DNA of 64,000 bases from Diphasiastrum complanatum (Eukaryota; Streptophyta; Lycopodiopsida; Lycopodiales; Lycopodiaceae): contig CM055107.1 in NCBI GenBank assembly GCA_029204225.1, positions 15,186,900-15,250,899 on the forward strand. Reading direction: 5' to 3'. The position numbers and the translations under genes were made by a program. Each line of letters starts with the position of its first letter. Positions within the stretch are counted from its first letter, which is position 1. Positions 1 to 10,831 of this stretch are shown here, piece by piece. The notes under the pieces were generated by a model. The model had not been told where the DNA came from, did no database searches, and saw only the letters and a program-made list of their open reading frames with translations.

Positions 1-1800
1 CTTTGCCTTTATCCAATAGAGGTGGCACTTCCTTGGAATCGATCTTTTGAGGGGGATTTTCCAATTTCAGGACCGTATTATAGTGTTGCTTAGCTTGTTT
101 CTTCGTTATCGAACCTGTGATCCTGCCTCCCTTCAGTATAACTGCTTTGGGCTGTTTGATTGTTGGTTCATCAGGAACATTACGCACTCCAAATCTGGTA
201 GAATCCATATGATATAGAATCTGTTCATCCGTAAGTTCTGCATTGCCATCATAACTTAAGACATGGCTCACTAGTATGAGATCATCCTCAATCGGATCTG
301 GTATAGGTTCTGTTGATATCCAGACTACATTCAAAACATTTAGTGGAAACGTGATAGGTGTATCCAAAGTTCGATCTAATAAGAAAATCTCGCTCAACTC
401 TAATTGAATATCTTGTTGACACATATATCCTGCTGTACAATCAATTGTTGCAAGAGCTTCATTCCAATTGACAGTATCCGTTTGAGAATCGTAGTGAACT
501 CCCAATTTTTTCTCTGGTCGATCATAAGTGTGATTCGTTGTTGATGAATCGTCATCTGCTTTTTGAACCATTGGTTTGATAGTCCAAGTCGTAGGATCAA
601 CTTTAACTGCATGTTCACGATTTTCAAAAGTGATTTTTTTGGTATCCCAGTTATGAACTACTTGCGCAACTTGTAACCATGGACGTCCTAATAGAACTCG
701 GTAGACATTTGGTGCTTCTGGTAAGTCCAGCACGATGAAAGTAATGACAAACTGTACTCCTGCAATCTTGATAGATATATCTTCATAGCAAAAGTAGCAG
801 GCTTAATCTTTGTAAGGCCCCATTTTGTACATAGCTTTGTAAAAATCAGGTTAACTCCTGAACCGCCATCTATCACGGCTGCTTCTTAGAAAATTGTCTA
901 TGTTGTATCGGCAGAGTGATATTCTTTTGTTCACTTTTCCAAGCGGCTCCAACATGGAGTACATCGTTAGATTCTTCAAATTCAGCACAAAAAAGCGGCT
1001 CCTGGTGGACTTCTAGTTCTTCTTGAGCTAACTTTTGCGCTAAGACTTCTTTAGCTTTTGGCACCAACTTTAGGAACTCTCCCAATGAAGTATTGATCTT
1101 GCTAGACAAAATGTTCATGAGTAATTCTGTATGCAATGCTTCCGGTTCAGTCATCTTGAAGGGTTCTTCGTGATGATGTAATTGATCATTCATATCCACA
1201 CGTAAATTTTCTGGAGGCTGCAATGGTGAAGAACGAACTTCAGCTATTACTTTAGCAGCTTCAAGTTCCTCTTCTTCTTGCAGATGTTTAATCCATTGTC
1301 TCATATCCTGATATCTTCGTTTTTCTGCATTAAGATTTGGATAGACTCCCGATGCTGTTGGTGTTTTGTGCAATGAAATAGAATCAGCAGGTGCTGGATC
1401 CTGGTTCTTTTTGCTTTTGTGCCCTGGTGACCACCATCAAGTTTGCACTTGGTTTATTTGGAGCTATTGATCCTTGCTTGATGGTTATCAAATTTACTGG
1501 TGCTGTAGTTGGTGGTGGTTTCGGTCTTGCTGAACAGTCTTTATAGCAATGCCCATATCAACAATCACAATAGAATGTACAAATTCTCCTTTATTTGGGC
1601 ATTCTGCAACTCTGTGATTTTCTCCACATGCAAAGCATCCAAGTGGTGCTCTGGTTCAATTTCTAGAGGCTTGTTGTTGAGCGGCAGCATAAATGGCATA
1701 CTGTTCTGAAGATCTGAACTCCAAACCTTCCTCCTCAGCAACGCAATGGCGATTATCTTTTCAATAATTCTGTGGTCTATGGCCTTTGACCACCAGTCTT
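1..1800 (-). pseudogene. Ty3/gypsy gag-protease-linker remnant, copy A
   Basis: Read on the minus strand, this is the 5' half of a gypsy polyprotein that leaves the window on the left. In order it has two zinc knuckles (1637-1599, CFACGENHRVAEC; 1572-1534, degraded with an internal stop), a charged Gag tail (1373-873), a retropepsin active site D-G-G-S-G-V-N near 870, the protease motif LLGRPWLQ near 690, and a linker towards the reverse transcriptase. Frame breaks near 870 and 690 and a stop in the second knuckle show that it is dead. Copies B and C in this window share the same domain order and the DGGS-type active site, so all three belong to one lineage. The family and order are clear; the clade is not. 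Confidence 0.8.
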
Positions 1801-2852
1801 GCCTCTCTTTTTATTCAAATTTAAAAAAGTGTGGGAACCATCAAAATTGGAGGGAAACCCAACTTTAACTTGACATTTAGGCCCTACGACATTAAAAGTC
1901 CCGCAAAAAGGCTTAAAGTCCTTTATTAACTTTAACTAATCAATCAAATAGCTATGTGATCATCGGGTTGGACTTACACATGCAGGGTGCCAAATCCCTC
2001 TCACTTATTAACTAGGGTTAGGGTTGCCTTGGGATCCGCAAACCCTCCAACAATGGTTATGCTGCATTTGGGTTGCGCGTCTCGAATCGCTATTCCAAGA
2101 ACAAAAATAATATCGAGATTTTTGAAACTATTGGACCCTATTTGCATGATCAAAGCTTGATTCAGAAGACTCTTCATACTGGCCAAAGTTATGCAGAATC
2201 TATCGAATCAAGTTCTGATAATTCATATTCCGTCCAATATCGGATGAAGCGCGCGAGAATACAAACTCTGGTTTTCAAATGCTTTATATGCGCGTCGATT
2301 AGCTATCGGGTGAAAATCTGGCCTTTGGAATTTTCCAAAAACATAATTATTGGATATAAAAAAGGTCTGATATTTAAAGCTTAACGTTGTCAATTTCAAC
2401 ATTAAATGGTAGAAGTGTGATAGCATACTTTTGTAGCATTAATTGTAGATGTGACCATACTTTATTTGAAATTAATTCTGGTTTATTCGATATGGACTAA
2501 TCATTTTGATGACTGATGGATATTTAGTTTGATTTGATTGACAAGCCTCAAAGTAATCATCATCGTAATCCGAGCCTCGGACATCCAAACCACCACATTT
2601 GCAGTCATTTCTGATTTTCTCTATATATATTGATCGCCGACGCTGAAATTTTTTTGCTTACAGTTATTTGCATACAAGCGATATCGATTCAGCGCGCTCA
2701 AAATCAACTTCCTTCAATCCGTTACTACTCGCGCATGCCCATTCGCTACCAGCTAACGGTTTCGTTGAGCTCAGGTAGCGCTTCGACGTGCCCAACCTAA
2801 GGTCTGATCTTGAAATCAACATTATCGCGCGTTGATCCGATACTACACATTA
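1801..2852. other. Non-coding stretch before the H3-like locus
   Basis: No gene is supported here. It holds a telo-box-like TTAGGGTTAGGG-type motif near 2011-2025, two members of a recurring TATCGG...GCGC inverted motif (2238 and about 2290; another at 2681), and an AT-rich stretch leading to a TATA-like run. The two ORFs of 60-100 codons that cross it have no recognisable domain. Confidence 0.4.
2621..2630 (+). promoter_or_regulatory. Possible TATA box of the H3-like locus
   Basis: CTATATATAT lies about 230 bp upstream of the ATG of the H3-like reading frame. TATA-like runs are common in AT-rich DNA, so this is only suggestive. Confidence 0.25.
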
Positions 2853-3233
2853 ATGGCGTGGACCAAGCAGACAGCACGAGGTCATTCAAGTGGAATACCA
2901 GTTTCAGGTGCGGGTCAGAAAAATCCACAATCACCATCTCCTCCTAGGCCAAGGGGCAGAAGAAGAGACCCACCCTGGCTCAAGGATATTCGAAAGCTTC
3001 AGAAGACAAATAATCTTCTGATTCTTAAATCTCACATACAGAGGTCCATCAGAGACGTTACAAGAAGTCTATCTGCAAATGTGAGATGGACTGTAACGAC
3101 AATTGAGACGTTGCACATAGCATATGAGGATTTTTAGGTGAATTTTTTTTCAGATACTATTGTTGTAGTTGTCCATGCCAAGAGGGTGACCATCATGCCC
3201 AAGGATTGTGTCCAGGCTTCGGGACACATATGA
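2853..3233 (+). pseudogene. Divergent histone H3-like (possibly CENH3-type) reading frame
   Basis: The frame begins M-A-W-T-K-Q-T-A-R, one residue from the canonical H3 start. It has an unrelated proline/arginine-rich tail, then the H3 fold: DIRKLQKTNNLLILK aligns with the alpha-N/alpha-1 region, and HAKRVTIMPKD (about 3168-3206) is identical to canonical H3. The alignment is ungapped through an in-frame TAG at 3135-3137, at a position that is Leu in H3. Features that recall centromeric H3 are the divergent tail, the 'RWT' at loop 1 (canonical H3 has RFQ) and the FSDT-like segment. However, loop 1 has the canonical length. After 3206 the frame meets a stop at 3231, while the +1 frame continues openly into the Ulp1-like part. 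The H3 homology is clear; calling it CENH3 is inference. Confidence 0.7.
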
Positions 3234-4065
3234 CAAGTTTGTAGAATACTTTAGACCGGCTCCCTCCTCTCCTCAAAAACAAGTTTCAGAGAGGAGAAAA
3301 TGAAAGCAATCTCAACCAACCCGACTTGTTATTTGTATACAAAGCGAGAGTGTTTCAAAGCAGAGGAGGTCTCTTGACCCTCCAAATAAAGCGAGTGATT
3401 TTTCCAAGCCATCTCCTCTGAATACTATTCTTTCTTCTAGGCATTCTCCTCCTAATTCTCCTCCTAAGTCTCATTCTCCTCCTCCCAAAACTTCATATTT
3501 AACTTCTCCTGCTAAATCTTCCTCTCCTAATAAATCTCCACCTCCTAAATCTCCTCCTCCTCCTAACCCTGTAAATATTAGTTCCCCTCCTCCTGTTCTT
3601 GGAAATGATTTATATGATTTTGTTAGTGTAAAGGTAGAATCAATTTTGAATGACAATTCTTTTTGTGGTTTATCTGTATTACTTCCGTCACCCCCTACAC
3701 TTGCCTTTGTAAATACTCCTCAATATGTACAGTATGATCAATTGTTAAACACGTATCTTAATGGTTTACATCCTTGATATAGTTTTAGGATGCCAAAGAC
3801 CAATGTTGGTCTCCCCCTTTCTAGATTAGATACAAGTGAATTAGAAAGTAAGGATAAAATGCTAGGGGACAATGTAGGAGATGGGGCAATTCAGTACTGG
3901 ATGGAATTTTTCCAGACCCCATTGTTTATAGATGTTGCATTGTTTCCCCTTCAATAAATGGCTGCATTTGATTTCCTTGATTTCAAAAGTTTGGACGATG
4001 ATATGCTCCAATACGTCAAACTGGGGACTCCAATTCTTATGCTGCCATACATAAAAAAGTAAGTG

Positions 4066-4101
<36 letters not shown>

Positions 4102-4936
4102 CAGATTTTATTATATTGAATTTTTCATATGAATTTTGATTTCACATTGATTCTCATAAATTTATTGTTTTCTGATTGCAGTGATCATTGGAGCTTATAT
4201 GTATTGTCCTTGTACGTCAATGATGAGGGTGTGTGTAATCCAGTTTTTTAAAAGATGAACTCTATTACACACACACACAAAATTGCCAGGACCCATATCC
4301 AAAAAATACTGGAACTCTTTCCAATACCAAATGCAAAAGCATATTTGAAGCTGAAAATGGTTGATGCAGAGGTATAAATTTTTCAGTATCGGTTCGATGT
4401 GCTCTTTTAGTTATTGATTGGTTTATTTTCATAACGTGCGCGCTGATCCAATATTCAATCATTATTTTTTTGATATCGGTTCGATGCGCACTTGTTTCCG
4501 TTGTAGATTTTATTCTAACATCCTGCACGTTGATCCGATATCTCATAATGTTAAAATTTGGATTCTGCAGTCCTCCCAGCAGGTTGATCCTGTCAACTGT
4601 GGTTGGTATACCGTCTGCAATGCCAAACACTTTTTTAATTGGCTTGCATTACAAGACGAACTTCCAAATCTGGAAGAAGTAATCCTTGATTAGTTACTTT
4701 TAATTATGTCATATACAAATTCCTATTAACTGATCTTTGATTAATCACATTTAATTGTGATAATTTTCTTTTAACAGTTTAAATGCCCGAAGGTCTCCCC
4801 AATGGAGATAATGCACTTCAGACATGAGACCATAAAGCTTGTGATCAAAAATTCATATCTAGTTGCAGTGGCCGAGTGTTCTCCACCCAAGCTACTTCCA
4901 ACTGGAGAAATGGATTTAGAGATCATAGATAGTTGA
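3208..4936 (+). pseudogene. Ulp1/C48 SUMO-peptidase-like gene, decayed, with introns
   Basis: One frame runs from 3208 through a serine/proline-rich region (about 3420-3620, SPPKSP-type repeats) into a C48 peptidase fold. Exon A ends at 4058, then exon B 4182-4371, exon C 4571-4678 and exon D 4778-4936. Each junction has GT-AG ends, and the A/B join rebuilds a phase-2 Asn codon before the catalytic-His motif DHWSL. Exon C carries QQVDPVNCGW, the Gln/Cys active-site block of Ulp1 proteases. The expected catalytic Asp in exon B lies where a TAA and a lost codon are seen. In-frame stops occur at 3301 (TGA), 3775 (TGA), about 3955 (TAA) and in exon B (TAA). Intron A/B holds a poly-T run of about 30 bp. 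This frame joins the upstream H3-like frame by one shift, so both may be parts of a single gene. Related Ulp1 domains occur in plant transposons such as some MULEs, which is an alternative origin. Confidence 0.7.
4387..4542. repeat. Two tandem inverted-repeat cassettes (TATCGG...GCGC)
   Basis: Within the intron between Ulp1-like exons B and C, two cassettes of about 70 bp lie side by side (4387-4455 and 4473-4542). Each opens with TATCGGTTCGATG(T/C)GC and closes with an inverted relative, GCRCGYTGATCCRATA. Further ends of the same type occur at 2238, 2681 and 2825. They do not code and match no element I recognise. Confidence 0.5.
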
Positions 4937-5035
4937 TACTGATTAAATATTCATCTCACTTGATGTGGATGAGACACATGTACAAAAAACTTTAATAGAA
5001 ATATATTTACAATTTTTCTATGGTTGTTCTTACTT

Positions 5036-5037
<2 letters not shown>

Positions 5038-5070
<33 letters not shown>
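5038..5070. repeat. Poly-T tract
   Basis: A run of about 33 T, like the run at about 4073-4101 inside the preceding intron. It could be a decayed retroposon tail in antisense, but nothing adjacent supports that. Confidence 0.6.
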
Positions 5071-5130
5071 CTGTTATTAATTCAGGTTATGATTCATTCA
5101 TCTCAATTTCTACGGTTTTCCAACAAGTTT

Positions 5131-5339
5131 GTCTTTCATAGCCTTGGTCTGCCTTGTCTTTACCTTAGTTTTTTTTTTTTTGGATAAGTTCAGAAAGATG
5201 ATCTGATGGAACTTTTGCCACAACCAATCCAAACATGCAACAAACTTAGATTTGTTGTAGCAAAGCTTTCATCAGTTTGTCTTCTGAACATATCCAAATA
5301 TGCCAAGACAAGGACCAAGTAGACCAAGGCAATGAAGAC
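5131..5339. repeat. 209-bp imperfect hairpin (fold-back MITE or precursor-like)
   Basis: The two halves are imperfect reverse complements along their whole length. GCCTTGGTCT near 5142 pairs with AGACCAAGGC near 5321, GGATAAGTTCAG with CTGAACATATCC, and CTTTTGCCACAACC with the region of TTGTTGTAGCAAAG. The loop is around 5235-5245. A hairpin this long and this continuous suggests a non-autonomous fold-back element; a small-RNA precursor is possible. Confidence 0.6.
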
Positions 5340-5369
5340 CAAAAATACAACCAATATATACGAGACATC

Positions 5370-5611
5370 AACAAGGGCAAGCGTTGATTGTAGTGGTCAC
5401 TGGAGTTCAAGTGATGGAAGATCTCCCCAATGGAGATAGTGCATTTCCTGTAGGAGACAATGAATTTTGTTATCGAAAACTCATATTATCCAGTTGCAAT
5501 TACATTGTGTTTTGCACCATGGAAATGGAGATCATAGAAATGAAAGAGCCTAATAGAAAAAGTGGTTCATATATTTCCAAAATGATGTATGCAAAAAAAT
5601 GTATTACATAA
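5370..5611 (+). pseudogene. Rearranged partial copy of Ulp1-like exons B and D
   Basis: TTGATTGTAGTGGTCACTGG near 5379 matches the acceptor and start of exon B (near 4171). Directly after it, GAAGATCTCCCCAATGGAGA and the following 120 bp match exon D (4790-4936). The intervening exons are missing, so this is a duplicated copy with an internal deletion. It includes a 75-codon open frame that has no independent meaning. Confidence 0.55.
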
Positions 5612-5633
5612 TACAAATTCCATAGTTCATAAT

Positions 5634-5990
5634 CTATAGATCTTCAATTTCAATGGATGTTCCAATGTCTTTGCATTTTATATGCTCTTCTTGACTTACT
5701 CTTACCTGCACAAGAGAAATCGTTTTAGTTAATATATATTTTATGAAACTGACTCACTTAGAAATAGAAAAAAAGAAATATTTTTATATGGCATAACGTA
5801 TCTTTACACCATTCAATCAAAATTGATAACACTGAGGTAGATCAAATTGCAACATGTCTAGTTTGGATCGAATGTGATTGAGACACCAATCTTCCTCGAC
5901 CTCAACCATTGCAAGAATGTTGTCATTTCTTTTCACTGTTATCTGAAGTTGCTCTTGAGGGTTTATACCAAAATCTTGATCAAGTGACTT
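5634..5990 (-). pseudogene. Unrecognised two-exon gene remnant
   Basis: Exon 1 (5990-5808) reads as a charged, gene-like peptide with one TGA near its end and a donor GGT|GTAAAG. Exon 2 (5705-5634) follows acceptor TTGTGCAG and encodes 23 residues ending IEIEDL-stop. The frame is kept across the intron, and the composition looks like protein-coding sequence. I cannot name the family. It converges on the Ulp1-like locus and may be another captured gene fragment. Confidence 0.4.
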
Positions 5991-6068
5991 CCAATTTTTT
6001 TTTGCATTTAATCCATCTTCTATAATACAGCAGCAAAGTGAGCATTTGTTTTTTGATGTGATATCTAA

Positions 6069-6392
6069 ATGTCATGGATGAGTAACATACTCTACACTCA
6101 ACTTGCTGATTTTGATTTTGTGATACTAACCATTTTTGTGGATAATTCACTGATGATAGGAAATTCCTTGATGTTGATCAAAGATCCGAAGAGTCAGATT
6201 TCTAAAAACTACAAAATCACAGATCTTGGAGAAGCAACAAAATGCCTAGGGCTGGGGATCAGAAGAGATCGAATAAATGGCGAAATACACTTGAGTCAGT
6301 CAAAATATGCCAGAAAAGTGATTACGAATCAGACAAACAAAAAAACTTTCGCGCTGCCAACTGACAATTCAACGGGCTTCACGCCCAGCTGA
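6069..6392 (+). pseudogene. Ty1/copia reverse transcriptase fragment
   Basis: The open frame carries the copia RT palm block: FVDNSLMIG in place of the usual YVDD...G, followed by DLGEATKCLGLGI and LSQSKYARKVI. It starts abruptly and ends soon after the KYA block, so only about 100 residues of RT remain. The first catalytic Asp is kept, but the second is Asn. Confidence 0.75.
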
Positions 6393-6954
6393 AACGAGTA
6401 GTAACGACGGAGACTAACTAACTAGTTGATTAGCGTTAACTAGTCATGTGATTCGACGTTTAGCTATCTTGTAAATTCCACATAGTGGAGGTATAAACGA
6501 TCCTCTCTGGATCATAACAAAAAAAAAGGGGGTGAATACAGATATCTGTAAGAGACAGAGAGAGACGCAGCGAATAGAGTAAGAAAGTAAAGACACCATA
6601 GTTGTGCATGAAAGTCTGCCAACGAGTAGAACACAACGAAAGAGTAGAATGTCATTCCGCCAACGAGCGAGACACTGACGAATTCACTCTAAACTAAAAT
6701 TGATAATACAGTCACTCTATTTTTGCGCATCTCATCTTGTGTTGTGTATCATGATTGCTAGAATAAAATATGTTTTGTGATGCGTAGTCGAGTGTCTGGG
6801 ATCCTGTAAGGGCTTTTGCACAAAAGAAAATTTGAAGACAGAAAATTGTTCGCGATAAAGAAGACGAAGAGGACGAACACGAATCAGTCCCACAAATGCG
6901 CTCACGTGACATCACTTTGGATCCTGCATGTGTTGACTTAGCTTATGAACACAA
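6393..6954. repeat. Probable LTR or untranslated part of a copia element
   Basis: Non-coding. It contains a direct repeat beginning GCCAACGAG (about 6618 and 6660) and an arginine-codon-like GACGAA-rich stretch near 6850. The latter resembles the leader of the copia element at 28.4-32.1 kb. No TG...CA ends or target duplication could be fixed. Confidence 0.3.
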
Positions 6955-8105
6955 AAGCTTAGAGCAGGCCTAGTCACTGTTAACCAAATAAGTGAGCCAA
7001 TAAGACTCCTATAAAGAGTGATGTCCTCAAAGGATTTTTCATTATCTTTCATAGGAACTTTTATAGTGTGCTCCATAGATGTATCTATGCTTTACAATTT
7101 TCTATCTGGAATTTCTTGATCATGGAAAGTGCATATCTACTTTGGCTTATAAATGCATGACCTTTCCAGATATCTATTTCAAGGCCTAGAATATAGTGAA
7201 GAACTCCCAAGTCCTGCATCTTAAACTCAGTACCAAGTGCATGCTTAGTTTCTTCAACTAGCCTCTCATTATTTCCACAAAGAATGATATCATCTACATA
7301 GATGAGAAGTATAATCACAAAGCTATCTACAAACTTATAATACAGAGAAGGGTCATATTCACTTAGACAAAATCCGAGTGATATGAGATAGGAGTTGAGC
7401 CTTGCATACCAAGACCTTGGTGCTTGTTTCAGTCCATAGAGACTTTTGAACAAAAGACAAACTTTTGATTCATCAACTTCTTTCACAAAACCTGGAGGTT
7501 GCTCCATGTAAATCTCCTCCTCAAGGTAACCATTGAGAAATGCATTAGAAACATCAAGCTGAAACATACTCCAATTGTGAAAACATGCAAGAGATATAAG
7601 TATTCGGATTGTTACCATCTTTGCAACTGGTGCAAAGGTGTCTTCATGGTCAAGACCTTTGATTTGTGAGTAGCCTTTGGCACAAGGTCTTGCTTTATAC
7701 TTATTGATAGATCCATCATGATTATATTTGATTCTAAAAACCCACTTACATCCAATCACATGCATGTTGTTTGGTGGCTCCACAAGCTCCCATGTGTTGT
7801 TTGACATCAAGGCTTCAAACTCTTGGGTCATTGCTTCAACCCATATCTTGGATTGAAGAGCTTCTTGGACATCTTTAGGCTCTTCATCTGATATGAAGAG
7901 AGCATGATAGGAAGTTTCACCTTCCACTTGCCTTCCTTCTTCATCATATGTGAGCCTTCTTGGCTCAGATCTTGCTCATGTAGATCTTCTTGGTTTGATA
8001 GCTTGAGTTTGCTCCTCCTCAAGCCTCGGCCTCACCACCTCTTGAACAACATCAAGATTGATGATTGATCTTGCATGAGACTCCTTGATCTGTGCATCTG
8101 GCCTA
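6955..8105 (-). pseudogene. Ty1/copia reverse transcriptase fragment 1
   Basis: On the minus strand this codes for the integrase-RT linker (with one stop near 7985) and most of the copia RT. Visible are WVEAMTQEFEAL, CKWVFRIKY, the ARPCAKGYSQ block (usually RLVAKG), QLDVSNAFLNG, SLYGLKQAPRSW, the catalytic YVDDI and HYILGLEI. The last 120 bp need a frame shift near 7085 to read on through the block around SFEDITLYRSLIGSL. The catalytic YVDD is intact, but the element lacks its other domains and LTRs. Confidence 0.85.
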
Positions 8106-8705
8106 GATTAAGGAGCCTATTAGCTTTCTAAAGAGTGTGATGTCCTCAAAGGATGCTTCATCACAATCATTAGTAACTTTACAAGCTTGCTCCATAGGGG
8201 TGTCAATCCCTTTACAATCATTCATGCCAAACCTTTCAAGAATGGAAGTAGCATACTTTGATTGACTTATAAAAGTAAAATCACTACCTGTACTAACTTC
8301 TATTCCAAGTATGAACTTAAGAAGTCCTAGATCTACCATCTTGAATTCACTAGACAAGGAAACTTTAACATTTCTATGCTTGACTACTGGACTGAAGGTC
8401 TCAGTGTAATCAACGTTGTATACCTGAGAAAATCCTCTGGCTACAAGTCATGCCTTTCTTCTCTTGATGCCTCAATATGCATTGTACTTGACTTTGAAAA
8501 TCCATTTGCAATCAACTACTTTTCGCTGGCAGGTAATGCGCCAATCGTCTATGTCTGGTTCTTGATAAGAGATGAATACTCTTTATCCATAGCTTCTTTC
8601 CAGAGATCTAAATCAGGCTGACTGAGTGCCTCTTGGACAGACGTCGGTTCCTGAACAAGATAACCTGCAGGCTTGTCAATATACCGGTTAGGTGGTGTGC
8701 TAGTC
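8106..8705 (-). pseudogene. Ty1/copia reverse transcriptase fragment 2, internally deleted
   Basis: A second copia RT lies in the same orientation directly upstream of fragment 1. Blocks seen from 8705 down are EALSQPDLDLWKEAM, CKWIFKVKYNA, ARGFSQ, YTETFSPVVKH, then an abrupt join to EFKMVDLGLLKFILGIEV and FISQSKYA. The whole palm with YVDD is deleted between the two parts. Two stops occur in the fingers region. Confidence 0.75.
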
Positions 8706-9265
8706 CTTGAAGACATCTGAACTTGAGATTATGACAAGATTGGTTACCCTTTGCCGGAAGCCCTTTGTAGATGTTCTTCAAATAATTTGACTGTGTAAGT
8801 TGTGATTCCTGCAGGTATCAGATGAGTAGACATAGAACCAAAGTTGGTTTCACCTGACCCTAGATCAATGATATATAAACATGCAGGAAGAATCATGAAA
8901 TAGAAATAGTTATTCACCAAGGAGACAACTGTGGGCTTAATTTCCAACAGATTCTTTGTCATACAAATGAAAACCACGAAGTGGTAAGTTTAAGTGGTCA
9001 TGGGATTGCAAACAATCGGAGATATGGGCGATGATTAGCATGAGTAAATTATGTGTATGGAATGACTTCTTGATAAAATTGTGTCATCAAACAAGGTGAC
9101 AAAACTTGGAGACAAGTATGCGGAATACCTATGGATTTTTACTATTCATGTGGTGTAACTGGTATCTGACTTATTATGAAATGCAATTTATTCAAGAAAC
9201 TTGCAGAACTTGGTGAGCTAGACAATATATGAGCTTTTAAATATATTTTTTGTTACATAGATGAT
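8706..9265. other. No recognisable gene
   Basis: AT-rich sequence with one 77-codon minus-strand ORF (8977-8744) that contains no motif I recognise. Nothing else stands out. Confidence 0.3.
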
Positions 9266-9910
<645 letters not shown>

Positions 9911-10172
9911 GAAAAGTTTGGAGACCCTTGCTTCCTTGAAAATTTAATATGATGGTCTCTTTTCTTAAACGTAACAAGTTTAATATTGCTATCGAAAAGT
10001 TTCTTTCATTTGGATTGAATAGATTTTGTCCAAGACGTGGCTTGATTTTGATGTTCCTCCAGTTTGTCGATGTTTTGTAGTTGAGTTTTAATACTCTCAT
10101 TTGGTGAATATCGTTCATTTATTTGAATTCAACATGTTGAAATCTCGAATTCAATTGGAAGTACTAGATACA

Positions 10173-10819
10173 TGTGAAAATTGTCAACATTTCCTTGTCT
10201 AGTTTTAGGCCAAAATTGCTAAAAATGGCACATAGTTTAGGATCTGACTTTTCACACGTGTGAAACAGGTCTAGATATTTTTAGTAAGTGTATTTTTTCA
10301 GTATGAAGAAGTGTCAAACTTCAAGACCTTCGAAATGAGTCCATTTTCATGTATTTTGGACATATATGCCAATTTTACCTATATAGGGCATATTTTAGGT
10401 AAGGAGGGTCTAGAGAGAGGAGAGAGAGTCATCTCTCTCAGCTATATATAGCAGGTAGGCCGTGGAGAAACAGGTTGGAGCAGATCCATTGTATTCATTT
10501 GCTTAATGAGAGATTTTTCTATTGGGTTCTCCTTCCATTGTTGGCATTGTGTAGTGATTGAGTTCAAGCTTTGTGTGTATGATCTTAGGTGCTTTCCAAA
10601 AGTGGTAGGCTGATGTATTATGGACTGTATAATGCTATTTTGGGCCGCACTTGATGTTTATGGAAGTTTCCATTTGTGATAAATGCTTTTTGATCAAGTT
10701 CTTTGCATTCTAGGTAGCATAGAATGTGTTGCCAATTCCTAGCTTATGTAGTTTGGAGTGCAAGCATTCAAGCCAATGATCTTGGAGTTTAGATCCACTT
10801 AGGATCTGTATTTTTCACA
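10173..10819 (+). repeat. 5' LTR of the young element
   Basis: 647 bp beginning TG and ending CA. It contains a TATA-like palindrome GCTATATATAGC near 10441, preceded by GA/CT-rich sequence, as expected for a U3 promoter. The palindrome CACACGTGTG near 10253 contains a G-box core. Confidence 0.95.
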
Positions 10820-10831
10820 TGGTATCAGAGC
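10820..10831 (+). other. Primer-binding site, initiator-Met tRNA type
   Basis: TGGTATCAGAGC directly abuts the 5' LTR. It is the standard plant sequence that pairs with the 3' end of the initiator methionine tRNA. Confidence 0.95.

Noticed and set aside
3135-3155. A possible tiny intron (GTGAAT...TTTCAG) around the stop in the H3-like frame
   Set aside because: It would be only about 16 nt, too short to splice, and the H3 alignment is ungapped if the DNA is read straight through the stop.
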